A stretch of DNA of 23,845 nt from an uncultured Collinsella sp. (GCA_934654625.1 CAKUGM010000025.1:1-23845), one strand, 5' to 3'; shown: positions 1 through 7,882, counted from the first letter of the stretch. Numbers and translations are program-made. Notes: generated from the sequence alone by a model not told the origin.

Positions 1-111
1 GTGCTGTTCAGCCTGCTGTACGGAGTTGATCCCAAACCGATGATGCAGGCGAACTTCGTGACCATCATCGCGTCGATTCTGACCATTCCCCTCATCGCAC
101 TCATGGTCTAG
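1..111 (+). CDS. C-terminal end of a membrane protein, possibly AEC-family permease (5' partial)
   Basis: Reading frame 1 is open from the first base to a TAG at 109-111 and gives 36 residues of a protein whose start lies outside the window. The tail is hydrophobic, a probable last membrane helix (about residues 18-36, ending IPLIALMV). A polar stretch, YGVDPKPMMQ, precedes it. Small residues followed by a helix with an internal IleThrIlePro resemble the C-terminus of auxin-efflux-carrier (AEC) type permeases, but this is a resemblance by eye over a very short piece. Codon use matches the neighbouring genes. Other polytopic membrane proteins are possible. Confidence 0.5.
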   Translation: MLFSLLYGVDPKPMMQANFVTIIASILTIPLIALMV

Positions 112-224
112 GCCCCACGCCGCGCCCGTTGGCGCCCCGTGTGCTACCCGGGCGCGGCGGAGTGTTGATATCCGGCATTTGCGCCGATACCGCGTGCGAT
201 ATGTCGCCCGCGCCGCAGGTGCTC

Positions 225-230
225 TATAAT
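225..230 (+). promoter_or_regulatory. Probable -10 box of the gltX promoter
   Basis: A perfect TATAAT lies 43 nt before the gltX start. The matching -35 region, around 202-207 (TGTCGC), is weak. A start point near 237 would give a leader of about 35 nt. The call rests on the -10 hexamer and its position. Confidence 0.5.
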
Positions 231-272
231 GCATTGGTCAAACAGTTGAACCAAACTACGCAAGGAGCATCC

Positions 273-1745
273 ATGAGCTCAGACGTTCGCGTCCGCTTCG
301 CACCGTCGCCCACCGGCAAGCTGCACATCGGCGGCGCTCGCACCGCCATCTACAACTGGGCATTCGCCCGCGCCAACGGCGGCACCTTCATCCTGCGCAT
401 CTACGACACCGATCCCACCCGTTCCACCGACGAGAACACGCAGATCATTCTGCGCGCCATGCGCTGGCTGGGCCTTGACTGGGACGAGGGCCCGGAGGTC
501 GGCGGCGAGCACGGTCCCTACGCCCAGACCGAGCGCTTGGAGCTGTATCGCGCCGCTGCCCAGAAGCTCTGGGACGAAGGCCGCGCCTACCCGTGCTTCT
601 GCACGCCCGAGAAGCTTGCCGAGGACCGTGCCGCCGCCCAGGCGCGCAAGGACCCCTTCCAGGGCTATCAGCGCACCTGCCGCAACATCGATCCCGCCGA
701 GGCCCGCGCCCGCATCGATGCCGGCGAGCCCTATGTCCTGCGCATCAAGGTTCCCGAGGACCGCGGCGACGTCGTGATCCACGATGCCGTTCACGGCGAG
801 GTAACCTTTAACGCCCGCGAGCTCGACGACTTCGTCATCTTCCGCTCCGACGGCACCCCCACCTACAACTTCGCCACCGTCGTTGACGACGCCATGATGG
901 GCATCACCCACGTCATCCGCGGCGACGACCACCTATCCAACACCCCTCGCCAGGTCATGGTGTACGAAGCCCTCGGCGCCCCCGTGCCCACGTTCGCGCA
1001 CATCTCCATGATCTTGGGCGCCGACGGCAAGAAGCTCTCCAAGCGCCACGGCGCCACTTCGGTGGAGGAGTACCGCGACCAGGGTTACCTGTCCGACGCC
1101 TTCGTCAACTACCTGGCCCTGCTCGGTTGGTCCCTCGACGGCGAGACCACCATCGTGCCGCGCGATGTGCTCGCCTCGAAGTTCTCGCTCGACCACGTGT
1201 CCAAGAACCCGGCCACGTTCGACCCCAAGAAGCTCGACTGGATCCAGGCGGAGTACATTCGCACGATGAGCGACGAGGAGTTCGCCGACAAGATCATGGT
1301 CCCCGAGCTGCATGAGGCAGGTCTGGTTGAAGGCAATCTCGAGTACGACGAGGCATGGATCGACGCGCTCGCCGCCATCGTGAAGCCGCGCACCAAGTTC
1401 CCGGCAGACGTCGTGACCGTGGCCTCCCCCATCTTCGCCACCGCTGAGACGCTCGAGTACGATGAGAAATCCGTGGCAAAGGGCCTAGCCAAGGAGGGCA
1501 TGGGCGCCATCCTCGACGAGGCGGAGGCCGCACTTGCCGATGCCGAGTGGACACCCGAGGCCATCGACGCCGCCCTGGAGCCGCTGCCCGAGAAGCTCGA
1601 CCTCAAGAAGCGCATCGTCTTCCAGGCCGTCCGCGTGGCCATCTGCGGCAACATGGTAAGCCCCCCGCTTTCGGACACCATGGCGCTCATCGGCCGCGAA
1701 GACTGCATGTCCCGCATCGCCCGCGCCAAAACGATGGCTTTGTAA
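273..1745 (+). CDS. gltX: Glutamyl-tRNA synthetase
   Basis: A class I aminoacyl-tRNA synthetase that charges tRNA-Glu with glutamate in the cytosol, using ATP. The protein is 490 residues, the usual bacterial length. The N-terminus has the family signature RFAPSPTGKLHIGGARTA, with the HIGH-type motif at residues 18-21. The KMSKS-type loop is KLSKR at 254-258, inside DGKKLSKRHGA. Cysteines C108, C110 and C136 resemble the zinc-binding insertion of many GluRS enzymes. The C-terminal third is the helical anticodon-binding part. The frame is open 48 codons further upstream, but the ATG at 273 has an AAGGAG five bases before it and begins where family alignments begin. It appears monocistronic, with its own -10 box and two terminator hairpins after the stop. 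It could only be confused with GlnRS, and the motifs favour GluRS. Confidence 0.97.
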   Translation: MSSDVRVRFAPSPTGKLHIGGARTAIYNWAFARANGGTFILRIYDTDPTRSTDENTQIILRAMRWLGLDWDEGPEVGGEHGPYAQTERLELYRAAAQKLWDEGRAYPCFCTPEKLAEDRAAAQARKDPFQGYQRTCRNIDPAEARARIDAGEPYVLRIKVPEDRGDVVIHDAVHGEVTFNARELDDFVIFRSDGTPTYNFATVVDDAMMGITHVIRGDDHLSNTPRQVMVYEALGAPVPTFAHISMILGADGKKLSKRHGATSVEEYRDQGYLSDAFVNYLALLGWSLDGETTIVPRDVLASKFSLDHVSKNPATFDPKKLDWIQAEYIRTMSDEEFADKIMVPELHEAGLVEGNLEYDEAWIDALAAIVKPRTKFPADVVTVASPIFATAETLEYDEKSVAKGLAKEGMGAILDEAEAALADAEWTPEAIDAALEPLPEKLDLKKRIVFQAVRVAICGNMVSPPLSDTMALIGREDCMSRIARAKTMAL

Positions 1746-1771
1746 TCAAGCAAATACAGCACCCGAAAAGA

Positions 1772-1799
1772 GAGCTCGGCCCCACCGCCGGGCTCTTTT
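1772..1799 (+). terminator. Intrinsic terminator after gltX
   Basis: A 9-bp stem (GAGCTCGGC with GCCGGGCTC, one G-U pair) closes a 6-nt loop and is followed directly by TTTT, 26 nt after the gltX stop. Confidence 0.8.
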
Positions 1800-1811
1800 C
1801 ATACCTAAAAC

Positions 1812-1835
1812 GTGCGCGAAGCGCACACTTTTTTT
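1812..1835 (+). terminator. Second, short terminator-like hairpin after gltX
   Basis: GTGCGC and GCGCAC pair around a GAA loop. After two spacer bases comes an uninterrupted T-run (1829-1835). It lies 12 nt beyond the first terminator and probably acts as a back-up. Confidence 0.6.
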
Positions 1836-1876
1836 CTTCCCGTTTAGCCGTAGGAACTTGAATGCTCTATCCTAGA

Positions 1877-1984
1877 GGCGGTTGGCATGCCGAGTTTCGG
1901 TAGATTCCGCACGCAAAGAAGCGTCCAGCGGACGCTTCGTCTTGCGCAGGACTGACCGAGCCGAAACTCGGCATGCCAACCGCC
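1877..1984. repeat. Perfect 24-bp inverted repeat with a nested hairpin, in front of the L-serine dehydratase gene
   Basis: The arms at 1877-1900 and 1961-1984 are exact reverse complements over 24 bp. Each arm contains the self-complementary GGCATGCC. The 60 bp between them holds a second perfect stem, GAAGCGTCC (1918-1926) with GGACGCTTC (1930-1938) around a 3-nt loop, which extends outward by further pairs to CGCAA/TTGCG. As RNA this would be one very long two-tier hairpin ending 11 nt before the Shine-Dalgarno of the next gene. No T-run follows, so it is not a standard terminator. It could be a regulatory leader, a pair of operator sites or a small mobile palindrome; the sequence does not decide. 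Confidence 0.85.
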
Positions 1985-2006
1985 AGCCTCGCAGTAAGGA
2001 GCCACC

Positions 2007-3611
2007 ATGTCAGGAACCCCGCAAACCCTTGCCACGACCTCTGCATTCGAGGTCCTCGGCCCCATCATGGTGGGCCCCTCTTCCTCCCACACCGCAGGAG
2101 CGCTGCGCTGCGCACAGGTCGCCGCCTCACTCGTTGACGGAGACGTCACCGAGGTGACCTTCACCCTTTGGAACAGCTTTGCCCACACCTATCGAGGCCA
2201 CGGCACCGATCGCGCCCTCGTGGCAGGCATCCTGGGGCTCGACACCGACGACGAACGCATCCGCGACGCTTTCGATATCGCTCACGAGCGCAACCTCGCC
2301 TACAGCTTCCACGTCGCCGGAGACGACGGCTCCATCCACCCCAACACCGTCGACATCGATATGAAAAACGCCCGCGGCGAATCCATGCAGGTGCGCGGCG
2401 AGAGCCTCGGTGGCGGCAAGATGCGCATCAGCCGCATCAACGGCGTGGGCGTCGACATTTCCGGCATGTACAGCACCCTGTTCGTAGCCCATCGCGACCT
2501 GCCGGGCGTACTCGCCGCCCTCACCAACCTGCTCGCCTACGCACACGTGAACATCGCCTTTTGCCGCACGTACCGTACCGAGCAGGGCGGCCAGGCATAC
2601 TCGGTATTCGAAACCGATGGCGCCGCGTGCGCAGAGGTCCTTCCCGTGCTCAAGAATCTCGACCATGTGGACTTCGCTACCTTTATCGAGCTGCCCGGCT
2701 CCGCCTCTTCGCTCTCGCCCGGCGTCTCCACGCCCGAGCTCTTTGACGATGGCGCCCAGCTCCTCGATGCCTGTCGCGAGCGCAATATGAGCATCGGCGC
2801 CGTGATGGAGTTGCGTGAATGCAAGCTTGTCGGCAAAGAGCGCGCGCACGCGTCCATGGCCAGAACCCTCGCCGTCATGCGCGAGGAGACAAGCGCCCCC
2901 CTCGCCAACCCCACGCCCTCACTCGGTGGCTTTTTGGGCGGGGAGGCCCAACGCGTTGCGACCGCTTCCCCAAACGTGCGCCTCTCCCTTTTGGGCGAGG
3001 TCCAAACCGAAGCCGTCGCCAAGGCCATGGCCGTCCTCGAACGCAGCGCCTCCATGGGCGTGATCGTCGCGGCCCCCACAGCCGGCTCTTCCGGTATCGT
3101 CCCCGGTTGTATCCTGGCGCTAGGCGAGCACCTGTGCGCAACCGATGAAGCCATCACCGAAGCACTCTTCTGCGCGGCAGCCATCGGCCTCAACCTAACG
3201 ACTTCCGCCTGCGTAGCGGGAGCCGAAGGAGGATGCCAGGCCGAGGTGGGAAGTGCCGCCGCCATGGCAGCCGCCGCCCTCGTTCAGATGATGGGCGGAA
3301 CGCCCGAGCAGGCCCTCCACGCCGCCTCCCTGGCGCTTTCCAACCTTTTGGGGCTCGTGTGCGATCCGGTTGGAGGCCTTGTAGAAGTCCCCTGCCAAAC
3401 GCGAAACGCCATCGGCGTGGCCGCGGCGTTTTCCTCCGCGCAGCTCGCGCTCTCCGGCATAGGCAGCCTGGTGCCCTTTGACGAGATGGCGAAGGTCATG
3501 CTGAGCGTCGGGCACGCCTTGCCCGCAAGCCTGCGCGAGACGGCGCGCGGCGGCATCGCTCAGGCGCCTTCCGCCCTTTCGGCATGCGCTCGCTGCGGCA
3601 TCTGCTCCTAG
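2007..3611 (+). CDS. sdaA: L-serine dehydratase (ammonia-lyase), single-chain iron-sulfur type with internal ACT domain
   Basis: Converts L-serine to pyruvate and ammonia with a [4Fe-4S] cluster, in the cytosol. The 534-residue chain joins the beta part (residues 10 to about 150, with GPSSSHTAGALR near the start), an ACT-like segment (about 151-210, starting GMYSTLFVAHRDLPGVLAAL) and the alpha catalytic part (about 255-534). C410, C452 and C463 (in AEGGCQAEVG and CDPVGGLVEVPC) have the 42/11 spacing of the cluster ligands in characterised enzymes of this family. The last residues, CARCGICS, give a Cys-rich tail like the C-terminal cysteine that reaches the active site in type 2 enzymes. In many Firmicutes the beta-ACT and alpha parts are separate proteins; here they are fused. 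The start ATG follows AAGGAG at 1996-2001. The gene lies behind the 24-bp inverted repeat and has no apparent operon partner. Confidence 0.95.
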   Translation: MSGTPQTLATTSAFEVLGPIMVGPSSSHTAGALRCAQVAASLVDGDVTEVTFTLWNSFAHTYRGHGTDRALVAGILGLDTDDERIRDAFDIAHERNLAYSFHVAGDDGSIHPNTVDIDMKNARGESMQVRGESLGGGKMRISRINGVGVDISGMYSTLFVAHRDLPGVLAALTNLLAYAHVNIAFCRTYRTEQGGQAYSVFETDGAACAEVLPVLKNLDHVDFATFIELPGSASSLSPGVSTPELFDDGAQLLDACRERNMSIGAVMELRECKLVGKERAHASMARTLAVMREETSAPLANPTPSLGGFLGGEAQRVATASPNVRLSLLGEVQTEAVAKAMAVLERSASMGVIVAAPTAGSSGIVPGCILALGEHLCATDEAITEALFCAAAIGLNLTTSACVAGAEGGCQAEVGSAAAMAAAALVQMMGGTPEQALHAASLALSNLLGLVCDPVGGLVEVPCQTRNAIGVAAAFSSAQLALSGIGSLVPFDEMAKVMLSVGHALPASLRETARGGIAQAPSALSACARCGICS

Positions 3612-3700
3612 CGTACAGCCGCACCGCTTCCCCTGTATCAAATGCTTCTCGCAAAGTAGTGAAAACTCCATATCACGTGCCCTATCGAAAGGCGAATAGG

Positions 3701-3706
3701 TATAAT
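3701..3706 (+). promoter_or_regulatory. Probable -10 box of the L,D-transpeptidase gene
   Basis: A perfect TATAAT lies 48 nt before the chosen start. It sits between AGGCG (3690-3694) and CGCCT (3707-3711), so the box is the loop of a small palindrome that could bind a regulator. No good -35 hexamer is visible. Confidence 0.5.
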
Positions 3707-3754
3707 CGCCTATGCTAGATGGCAAGTTTTCAACCAAATCGAGGAAAGAACCCG

Positions 3755-5422
3755 ATGGCATTCGATGCACAGTCCGGGAACGGCGGCGTGACCCCGCCCC
3801 AGCCCGTAGCGCCCAACTCCACCCGAATCATGTCTCCTGTCCCGCAGGCTACACGCGTCTACTCCGCAAACACACGCGCCCAGCAGCCCGGAGGCGCCCA
3901 TCGTGCGCCGAGCCATATGGCAACCCCCAGTACGGCCGCCGGAAACGGCAATTCCGCTCAAAAGGGACCCAAGCACGGCAACCGTGGCAAAATCGCAGCC
4001 GCCATCGTCGGAGGCGTCCTCGTCGTAGCCTATATCGCGGGCGTCGTCACGTTCTCCAACATCTATTACCCCAACACCTCGATCGCCGGCGTTGATGTGT
4101 CCCTCGCCACGGCGAACACCGCGGCGCAGCGAATCGAGTCCGCGCTCTCCAACTACTCCATGCACCTCACCGGCTGCGGAATGGACTGGACGTACAAGCC
4201 CGCCAAGGGAACGTTCTCGATCGATGCCGGCGCCGAGGCGCGCGCCGTCCTTGCAAACGATTCCGCCTTCGCCTGGCCTATCAAGCTCATCCAGTCGCTC
4301 GCCACGGGCAACGCTAAGGAAAATCTCGCGTCTCTCGACGAAACCACGGCAGTCACCTACGACAAGGACGCCTTCAGCAAAGAGCTCGGCGCCGCTATCG
4401 ACGCGTTCAACCAGGACCGTTCCGGCACCTTCGATGCCGCCGGCGCCTACGACACCGACGCGGGAAAATTCACGGTCCAAAAGGCCCGTTCGAGTCAGCG
4501 TCTGAATGCCGAGACGGTGACCAAGGCGGCAACAGCTGCCATCGAGAGCGCACAATCCACCTGCACCCTCGATGATTCCGCCTATGAGCCCTTGGCTGGC
4601 GGCGCCACCGACGAGCAGCTTCAAAAGGCATGCGACGCTGCGAACGAGCTTCTCGGCGTCAACGTGAACCTCAAGATGGGCGGAGCCACCGTCGCCACGC
4701 TCGATGGGGCCCAGATGTGCAAGTGGATCACCTTCGACGATGATCTCAATCCCGAGCTCAACCACGACCAGCTTGCCGAGTGGATCCATAACCTCGCCGA
4801 GACCAAACTCGATACCGCTGGCACCGAGCGCACCTATACACGCGCGGACGGCAAGCAGATCACCATCGGCGGCGGCACCTACGGCTGGGTCAGCGACGAG
4901 GCGTCTCTTGCCCAAAAGATTCAAGACGCCGTTGCCAACAAGCAGACGGGCGACATCGACATCCCCACCAAGCAGACCGCCGCGAAGTACACCGACGCCG
5001 GCCAGGCGGACTGGGGCGCCTACGTTGACGTCGACCTTGCCGAGCAGCACGCTCGCTACTACGATGCCGACGGCAACCTTAAATGGGAGTCGGGCATTAT
5101 CTCCGGCAACCCCAACGCTGGCAACGCCTCAGATACGGGCATCTACGCCATCAACAACAAGGAGCGCAACGTCAAGCTCACCGGTAAGAAAGATCCCGAA
5201 ACCGGAGAGCCCATCTACATCTCCTATGTCGATTACTGGATGGCCTACATCGGCGGCGCCGTGGGCCTGCACGATGCCGACTGGCAGGCATCTTCGAGCT
5301 TCTCAAACCCCAACGCCTATCTAAGCGTGGGAAGCCACGGCTGCATCAACCTGCCTCCCTCCAAAGCGGCCGAGTTGTTCGATATCATCAACGTTGGCGA
5401 TTGCGTGGTCGTGCACAACTAG
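3755..5422 (+). CDS. Membrane-anchored L,D-transpeptidase (YkuD domain) with peptidoglycan-binding region
   Basis: Predicted to make 3-3 cross-links in peptidoglycan, or attach other groups to it, outside the membrane. The 555-residue chain has a Pro/Ala/Asn-rich cytoplasmic N-terminus (about 1-78), one membrane helix (about 80-100) and a large outer region (about 105-420) resembling the YoaR/PG_binding_4 repeats found next to YkuD and VanW domains. A C-terminal YkuD domain follows (about 424-555). The catalytic signature is present: GLHDADW, then SVGSHGCINLP with nucleophile C530. I chose the ATG at 3755 because GAGGAAAG ends six bases before it; an in-frame ATG at 3719 has no such site and lies close to the likely transcription start. 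The gene is monocistronic and ends at a strong terminator shared with the convergent TetR gene. Confidence 0.92.
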   Translation: MAFDAQSGNGGVTPPQPVAPNSTRIMSPVPQATRVYSANTRAQQPGGAHRAPSHMATPSTAAGNGNSAQKGPKHGNRGKIAAAIVGGVLVVAYIAGVVTFSNIYYPNTSIAGVDVSLATANTAAQRIESALSNYSMHLTGCGMDWTYKPAKGTFSIDAGAEARAVLANDSAFAWPIKLIQSLATGNAKENLASLDETTAVTYDKDAFSKELGAAIDAFNQDRSGTFDAAGAYDTDAGKFTVQKARSSQRLNAETVTKAATAAIESAQSTCTLDDSAYEPLAGGATDEQLQKACDAANELLGVNVNLKMGGATVATLDGAQMCKWITFDDDLNPELNHDQLAEWIHNLAETKLDTAGTERTYTRADGKQITIGGGTYGWVSDEASLAQKIQDAVANKQTGDIDIPTKQTAAKYTDAGQADWGAYVDVDLAEQHARYYDADGNLKWESGIISGNPNAGNASDTGIYAINNKERNVKLTGKKDPETGEPIYISYVDYWMAYIGGAVGLHDADWQASSSFSNPNAYLSVGSHGCINLPPSKAAELFDIINVGDCVVVHN

Positions 5423-5448
5423 CGAAACATCCATCCCCCGCAAGGCAG

Positions 5449-5485
5449 GGCGGCGAACCCGTGTAAATCGGGTTCGCCGCCTTTT
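5449..5485. terminator. Strong terminator between convergent genes
   Basis: A perfect 13-bp GC-rich stem (5449-5461 with 5469-5481) with a 7-nt loop is followed by TTTT on the plus strand. It serves the L,D-transpeptidase gene; on the minus strand it may also stop the TetR transcript, but without a clear T-run. Confidence 0.85.
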
Positions 5486-5513
5486 CGTTATCGCTATTGA
5501 AAGCAAACGCGCG

Positions 5514-6140
5514 CTAGGCTTCGAGACGTGCCCGCAAAGACATCAGGCCATGTTGGGTAAGATCGTTTGCCACCGCAGAGACCCGTTCGATGGGAATAGA
5601 GCCATCGGATAGCATCCATGCGCGATAGATGCCCACGATACCGCTGAGCAAAAATGAGAGATAGTATTCAAAGAGCTCATCGGGAAGATCGCTCGGCACC
5701 AAGCTGCCCTCAAGCAACGCATGCTCGAGCGGTTTGCGGATACGCGAGATGAACTCTTCGGTTGGCAGCAACTCAAACAGGCGCCTATTGATAACGATGT
5801 TCTCGCTCACCACCCGATTTGCCGTGGCGAAAAACGCATCCGCTGCAACCTGAACTTCCTCAGCGCTTCCAGGCTCATGGCCACCCAGGGCCTCTGCGAT
5901 ACTCTCGACGATATACTCGACCCAGTCTTCGGCAACAGCATCGAGCAAGCCATCTATACTGCCAAAATGCAGGTAAAACGTCTTGCGATCGATATCAGCC
6001 TCGCGAGCGATCGAGCTGATGGTGATATCGCCCAGGTCTTTCTTCTCCAAAAGTCGCTCAAAAGCGGCAAGAATCGCCTTGCGCGTGCGGACCACACGAC
6101 GGTCGACGCGTGCGCCCGTCTCGGTTTTCTTATTGCTCAT
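5514..6140 (-). CDS. TetR/AcrR-family transcriptional regulator
   Basis: A 208-residue DNA-binding regulator of typical TetR length. The N-terminal helix-turn-helix is clear: TRKAILAAFERLLEKKDLGDITISSIAREADIDRKTFYLHF in outline, at about residues 19-60. The rest is the helical ligand-binding and dimer part, with a C-terminal segment (LSFLLSGIVGIYRAWM) like the TetR_C_7/8 groups that include DhaS-type regulators. The ATG at 6140 follows AAGGGG six bases upstream; the frame stays open for 44 more codons, but that extension is unlike the family. It is transcribed divergently from the radical SAM gene, with 252 bp between the two starts, so it probably regulates that gene, itself, or both. Its ligand cannot be told. 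Confidence 0.9.
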   Translation of the reverse strand: MSNKKTETGARVDRRVVRTRKAILAAFERLLEKKDLGDITISSIAREADIDRKTFYLHFGSIDGLLDAVAEDWVEYIVESIAEALGGHEPGSAEEVQVAADAFFATANRVVSENIVINRRLFELLPTEEFISRIRKPLEHALLEGSLVPSDLPDELFEYYLSFLLSGIVGIYRAWMLSDGSIPIERVSAVANDLTQHGLMSLRARLEA

Positions 6141-6180
6141 CGTCAGCCCCTTTGAGGAAAAGGATACGAACAACCGTTTC

Positions 6181-6223
6181 TTTGTTGAATAGACACAATA
6201 GGAAATTCTACGTTTGTTGAATA
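6181..6223. promoter_or_regulatory. Pair of 11-bp direct repeats in the TetR/radical SAM spacer
   Basis: TTTGTTGAATA occurs exactly at 6181-6191 and 6213-6223, 32 bp apart (three helical turns), in an AT-rich patch. The position suits operator sites or promoter elements for the divergent pair. TetR proteins usually bind palindromes, and these are direct repeats, so the link to the regulator is only a guess. Confidence 0.35.
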
Positions 6224-6262
6224 TATCACGTTTGGGTACCATCCCCTGTAGCGAATGAGCCC

Positions 6263-6387
6263 GGTGGCGCAATTCCGCAGATGTCGTCCATAAGGGGACT
6301 CGTTACCGCATCTGCAACCCCAGCCGCTTCTCTTCCAAGAGGAAGAGTTTCGCGCCACCTGGCCGCTCGTGACGTCAAACAGGAGGG
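6263..6387 (+). promoter_or_regulatory. Structured leader upstream of the radical SAM gene, riboswitch-like
   Basis: Complementary segments are arranged as a three-way junction. An outer stem GGTGGCGC (6263-6270) with GCGCCACC (6352-6359) encloses GCAGATG (6277-6283) with CATCTGC (6309-6315), and CTCTTCC (6330-6336) with GGAAGAG (6341-6347). A further GTCC/GGAC pairing can form inside the first arm. The outer stem's right strand overlaps CCACCTG (6355-6361), which can pair in six of seven positions with CAGGAGG (6380-6386), the ribosome binding site. The two pairings exclude each other, as in translational riboswitches. It matches none of the riboswitch consensus sequences I could recall (TPP, FMN, SAM-I, cobalamin). 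Only the complementarities are seen; function is inferred. Confidence 0.4.
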
Positions 6388-6392
6388 AACAC

Positions 6393-7820
6393 ATGGCACT
6401 CAAGCAAGCAGCCGAGCGCGCCGCGCTCAACAAGCTCATCGATTATCTGGACGATGATCCGGTAGACCACGTAGACAAGATCATGGACATGATCAATAAA
6501 CTGGTGCCAGATAACGTCTTTCCCACTCAGCGCGAGGCATTCACCAACGTAATCAAGAGCCGCGGCAACTGGTACGACCTCATCATGCGCGTCTTCAAGC
6601 TCAATCCCGAGATGCGCACCCGCCTGCTTAAATCCCTCATTGTCGACGGAAATATCCTGGCCTGGCCCGTGCAGGAACAAAACCGCGAAAAATACCAGTG
6701 CAATATCCCCTGGGCCATCTTGCTTGACCCCACAAGCGCCTGCAACCTGCACTGCACAGGATGCTGGGCAGCCGAGTACGGCCATAAGCAGAACCTCTCC
6801 TTCGAGGATATCGATTCGATCGTTACGCAGGGCAAGGCCCTGGGCACGCATATGTACATCTATACCGGCGGCGAGCCGTTGGTGCGCAAGGCCGACCTCA
6901 TCCGCATCTGCGAGAAGCACCCCGATTGCGCATTTTTGTGCTTCACCAACGCAACGCTCATCGATGAGCAGTTCTGCCAGGACATGATTCGCGTGGCGAA
7001 CTTCGTTCCCGCCATCTCTGCCGAGGGCAACGAGCACACTACCGACGCTCGCCGCGGTGAAGGCACCTACAAGAAGATCGAGCGCGCGATGAAGCTCCTG
7101 CGCGAGCACGACCTGCCCTTCGGTATCTCCTGCTGCTGGACCAAGCAAAACGCCGATACCGTGGCGACCGAGGAAAACATGGATTGGATGATCAACGAGG
7201 GCGCGCTCTTCTGCTGGTACTTCCACTTCATGCCGGTTGGCCGCGGTGCCACGGCAGAGCTCATTCCCACGCCCGAGCAGCGCGAGCACATGTACCACTT
7301 CATTCGCGAGATGCGCGAGAAGAAGCCGCTGTTCACCCTCGACTTCCAAAACGATGGCGAGTACGTGGGCGGATGCATTGCCGGTGGTCGTCGCTACCTG
7401 CACATCAACGCCGCGGGCGACGTGGAGCCGTGCGTGTTCATCCACTACTCCAATGCGAACATCCACGATGTGAGCCTGCTCGACGCGCTGCGCTCTCCCC
7501 TGTTCATGAAGTACTACGAGAACATGCCCTTCAACGACAACTATCTCAAGCCCTGCCCGATGCTCGAGAACCCCGACGTGCTTCCAAAGTTGGTCGCCGA
7601 ATCCGGTGCGCACTCCACGGACCTCGTAGAGAAGGAGACGCCCGAGCAGCTGCGCGAGAAGACCAAGGCCGCAGCAGAGGCCTGGAGCCCCGTCGCCGAC
7701 CGCCTGTGGACCGACAAGAGCGACCCGCTATACCTCAAGCGTCGCGACGATCGCATGCAAGGCATGGCCGAGTCCGACATGCACAAGTTCGCTGCCCAGG
7801 GCCGCACCCTCAAGCAATAA
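6393..7820 (+). CDS. Radical SAM protein with SPASM-like C-terminal cysteines, substrate unknown
   Basis: A 475-residue enzyme that should cleave S-adenosylmethionine with a [4Fe-4S] cluster to start radical chemistry. The cluster motif is C117-x3-C121-x2-C124, in SACNLHCTGCW, followed by the SAM-binding YTGGEPL at about 159-165. Later cysteines C328, C347 and C388 (in GGCIAGG, VEPCVFIHYSN and PCPMLEN) look like ligands for a second, SPASM-like cluster. About 110 residues before the core and 80 charged residues after it are unlike the best-known members. The start follows AGGAGGG by five bases. The divergent TetR gene and the foldable leader suggest regulated expression. The TAA stop overlaps the first two bases of a 38-bp dispersed repeat. 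No neighbouring gene looks like a peptide precursor, so a RiPP role is not supported. Confidence 0.88.
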   Translation: MALKQAAERAALNKLIDYLDDDPVDHVDKIMDMINKLVPDNVFPTQREAFTNVIKSRGNWYDLIMRVFKLNPEMRTRLLKSLIVDGNILAWPVQEQNREKYQCNIPWAILLDPTSACNLHCTGCWAAEYGHKQNLSFEDIDSIVTQGKALGTHMYIYTGGEPLVRKADLIRICEKHPDCAFLCFTNATLIDEQFCQDMIRVANFVPAISAEGNEHTTDARRGEGTYKKIERAMKLLREHDLPFGISCCWTKQNADTVATEENMDWMINEGALFCWYFHFMPVGRGATAELIPTPEQREHMYHFIREMREKKPLFTLDFQNDGEYVGGCIAGGRRYLHINAAGDVEPCVFIHYSNANIHDVSLLDALRSPLFMKYYENMPFNDNYLKPCPMLENPDVLPKLVAESGAHSTDLVEKETPEQLREKTKAAAEAWSPVADRLWTDKSDPLYLKRRDDRMQGMAESDMHKFAAQGRTLKQ

Positions 7821-7871
7821 TGTGACAGCAAATCGACAGGTTTATTTTGTCACATTTTCACAGGTCCTACA
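7819..7871 (+). repeat. Dispersed 38-bp repeat, copy 1 (flank type A)
   Basis: The 38-bp core is 7819-7856: left arm AATGTGACA, a 20-nt middle (GCAAATCGACAGGTTTATTT), right arm TGTCACATT. The arms are perfect inverted repeats. The core is followed by the type A flank TTCACAGGTCCTACA (7857-7871). Its first two bases are the last two of the radical SAM stop codon. Confidence 0.9.
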
Positions 7872-7882
7872 CATAAGACAAG

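Noticed and set aside
6393..7820. The radical SAM gene as a RiPP maturase
   Set aside because: No small precursor open frame with a leader-like sequence or exporter is visible on either side; SPASM-like cysteines alone are not enough.
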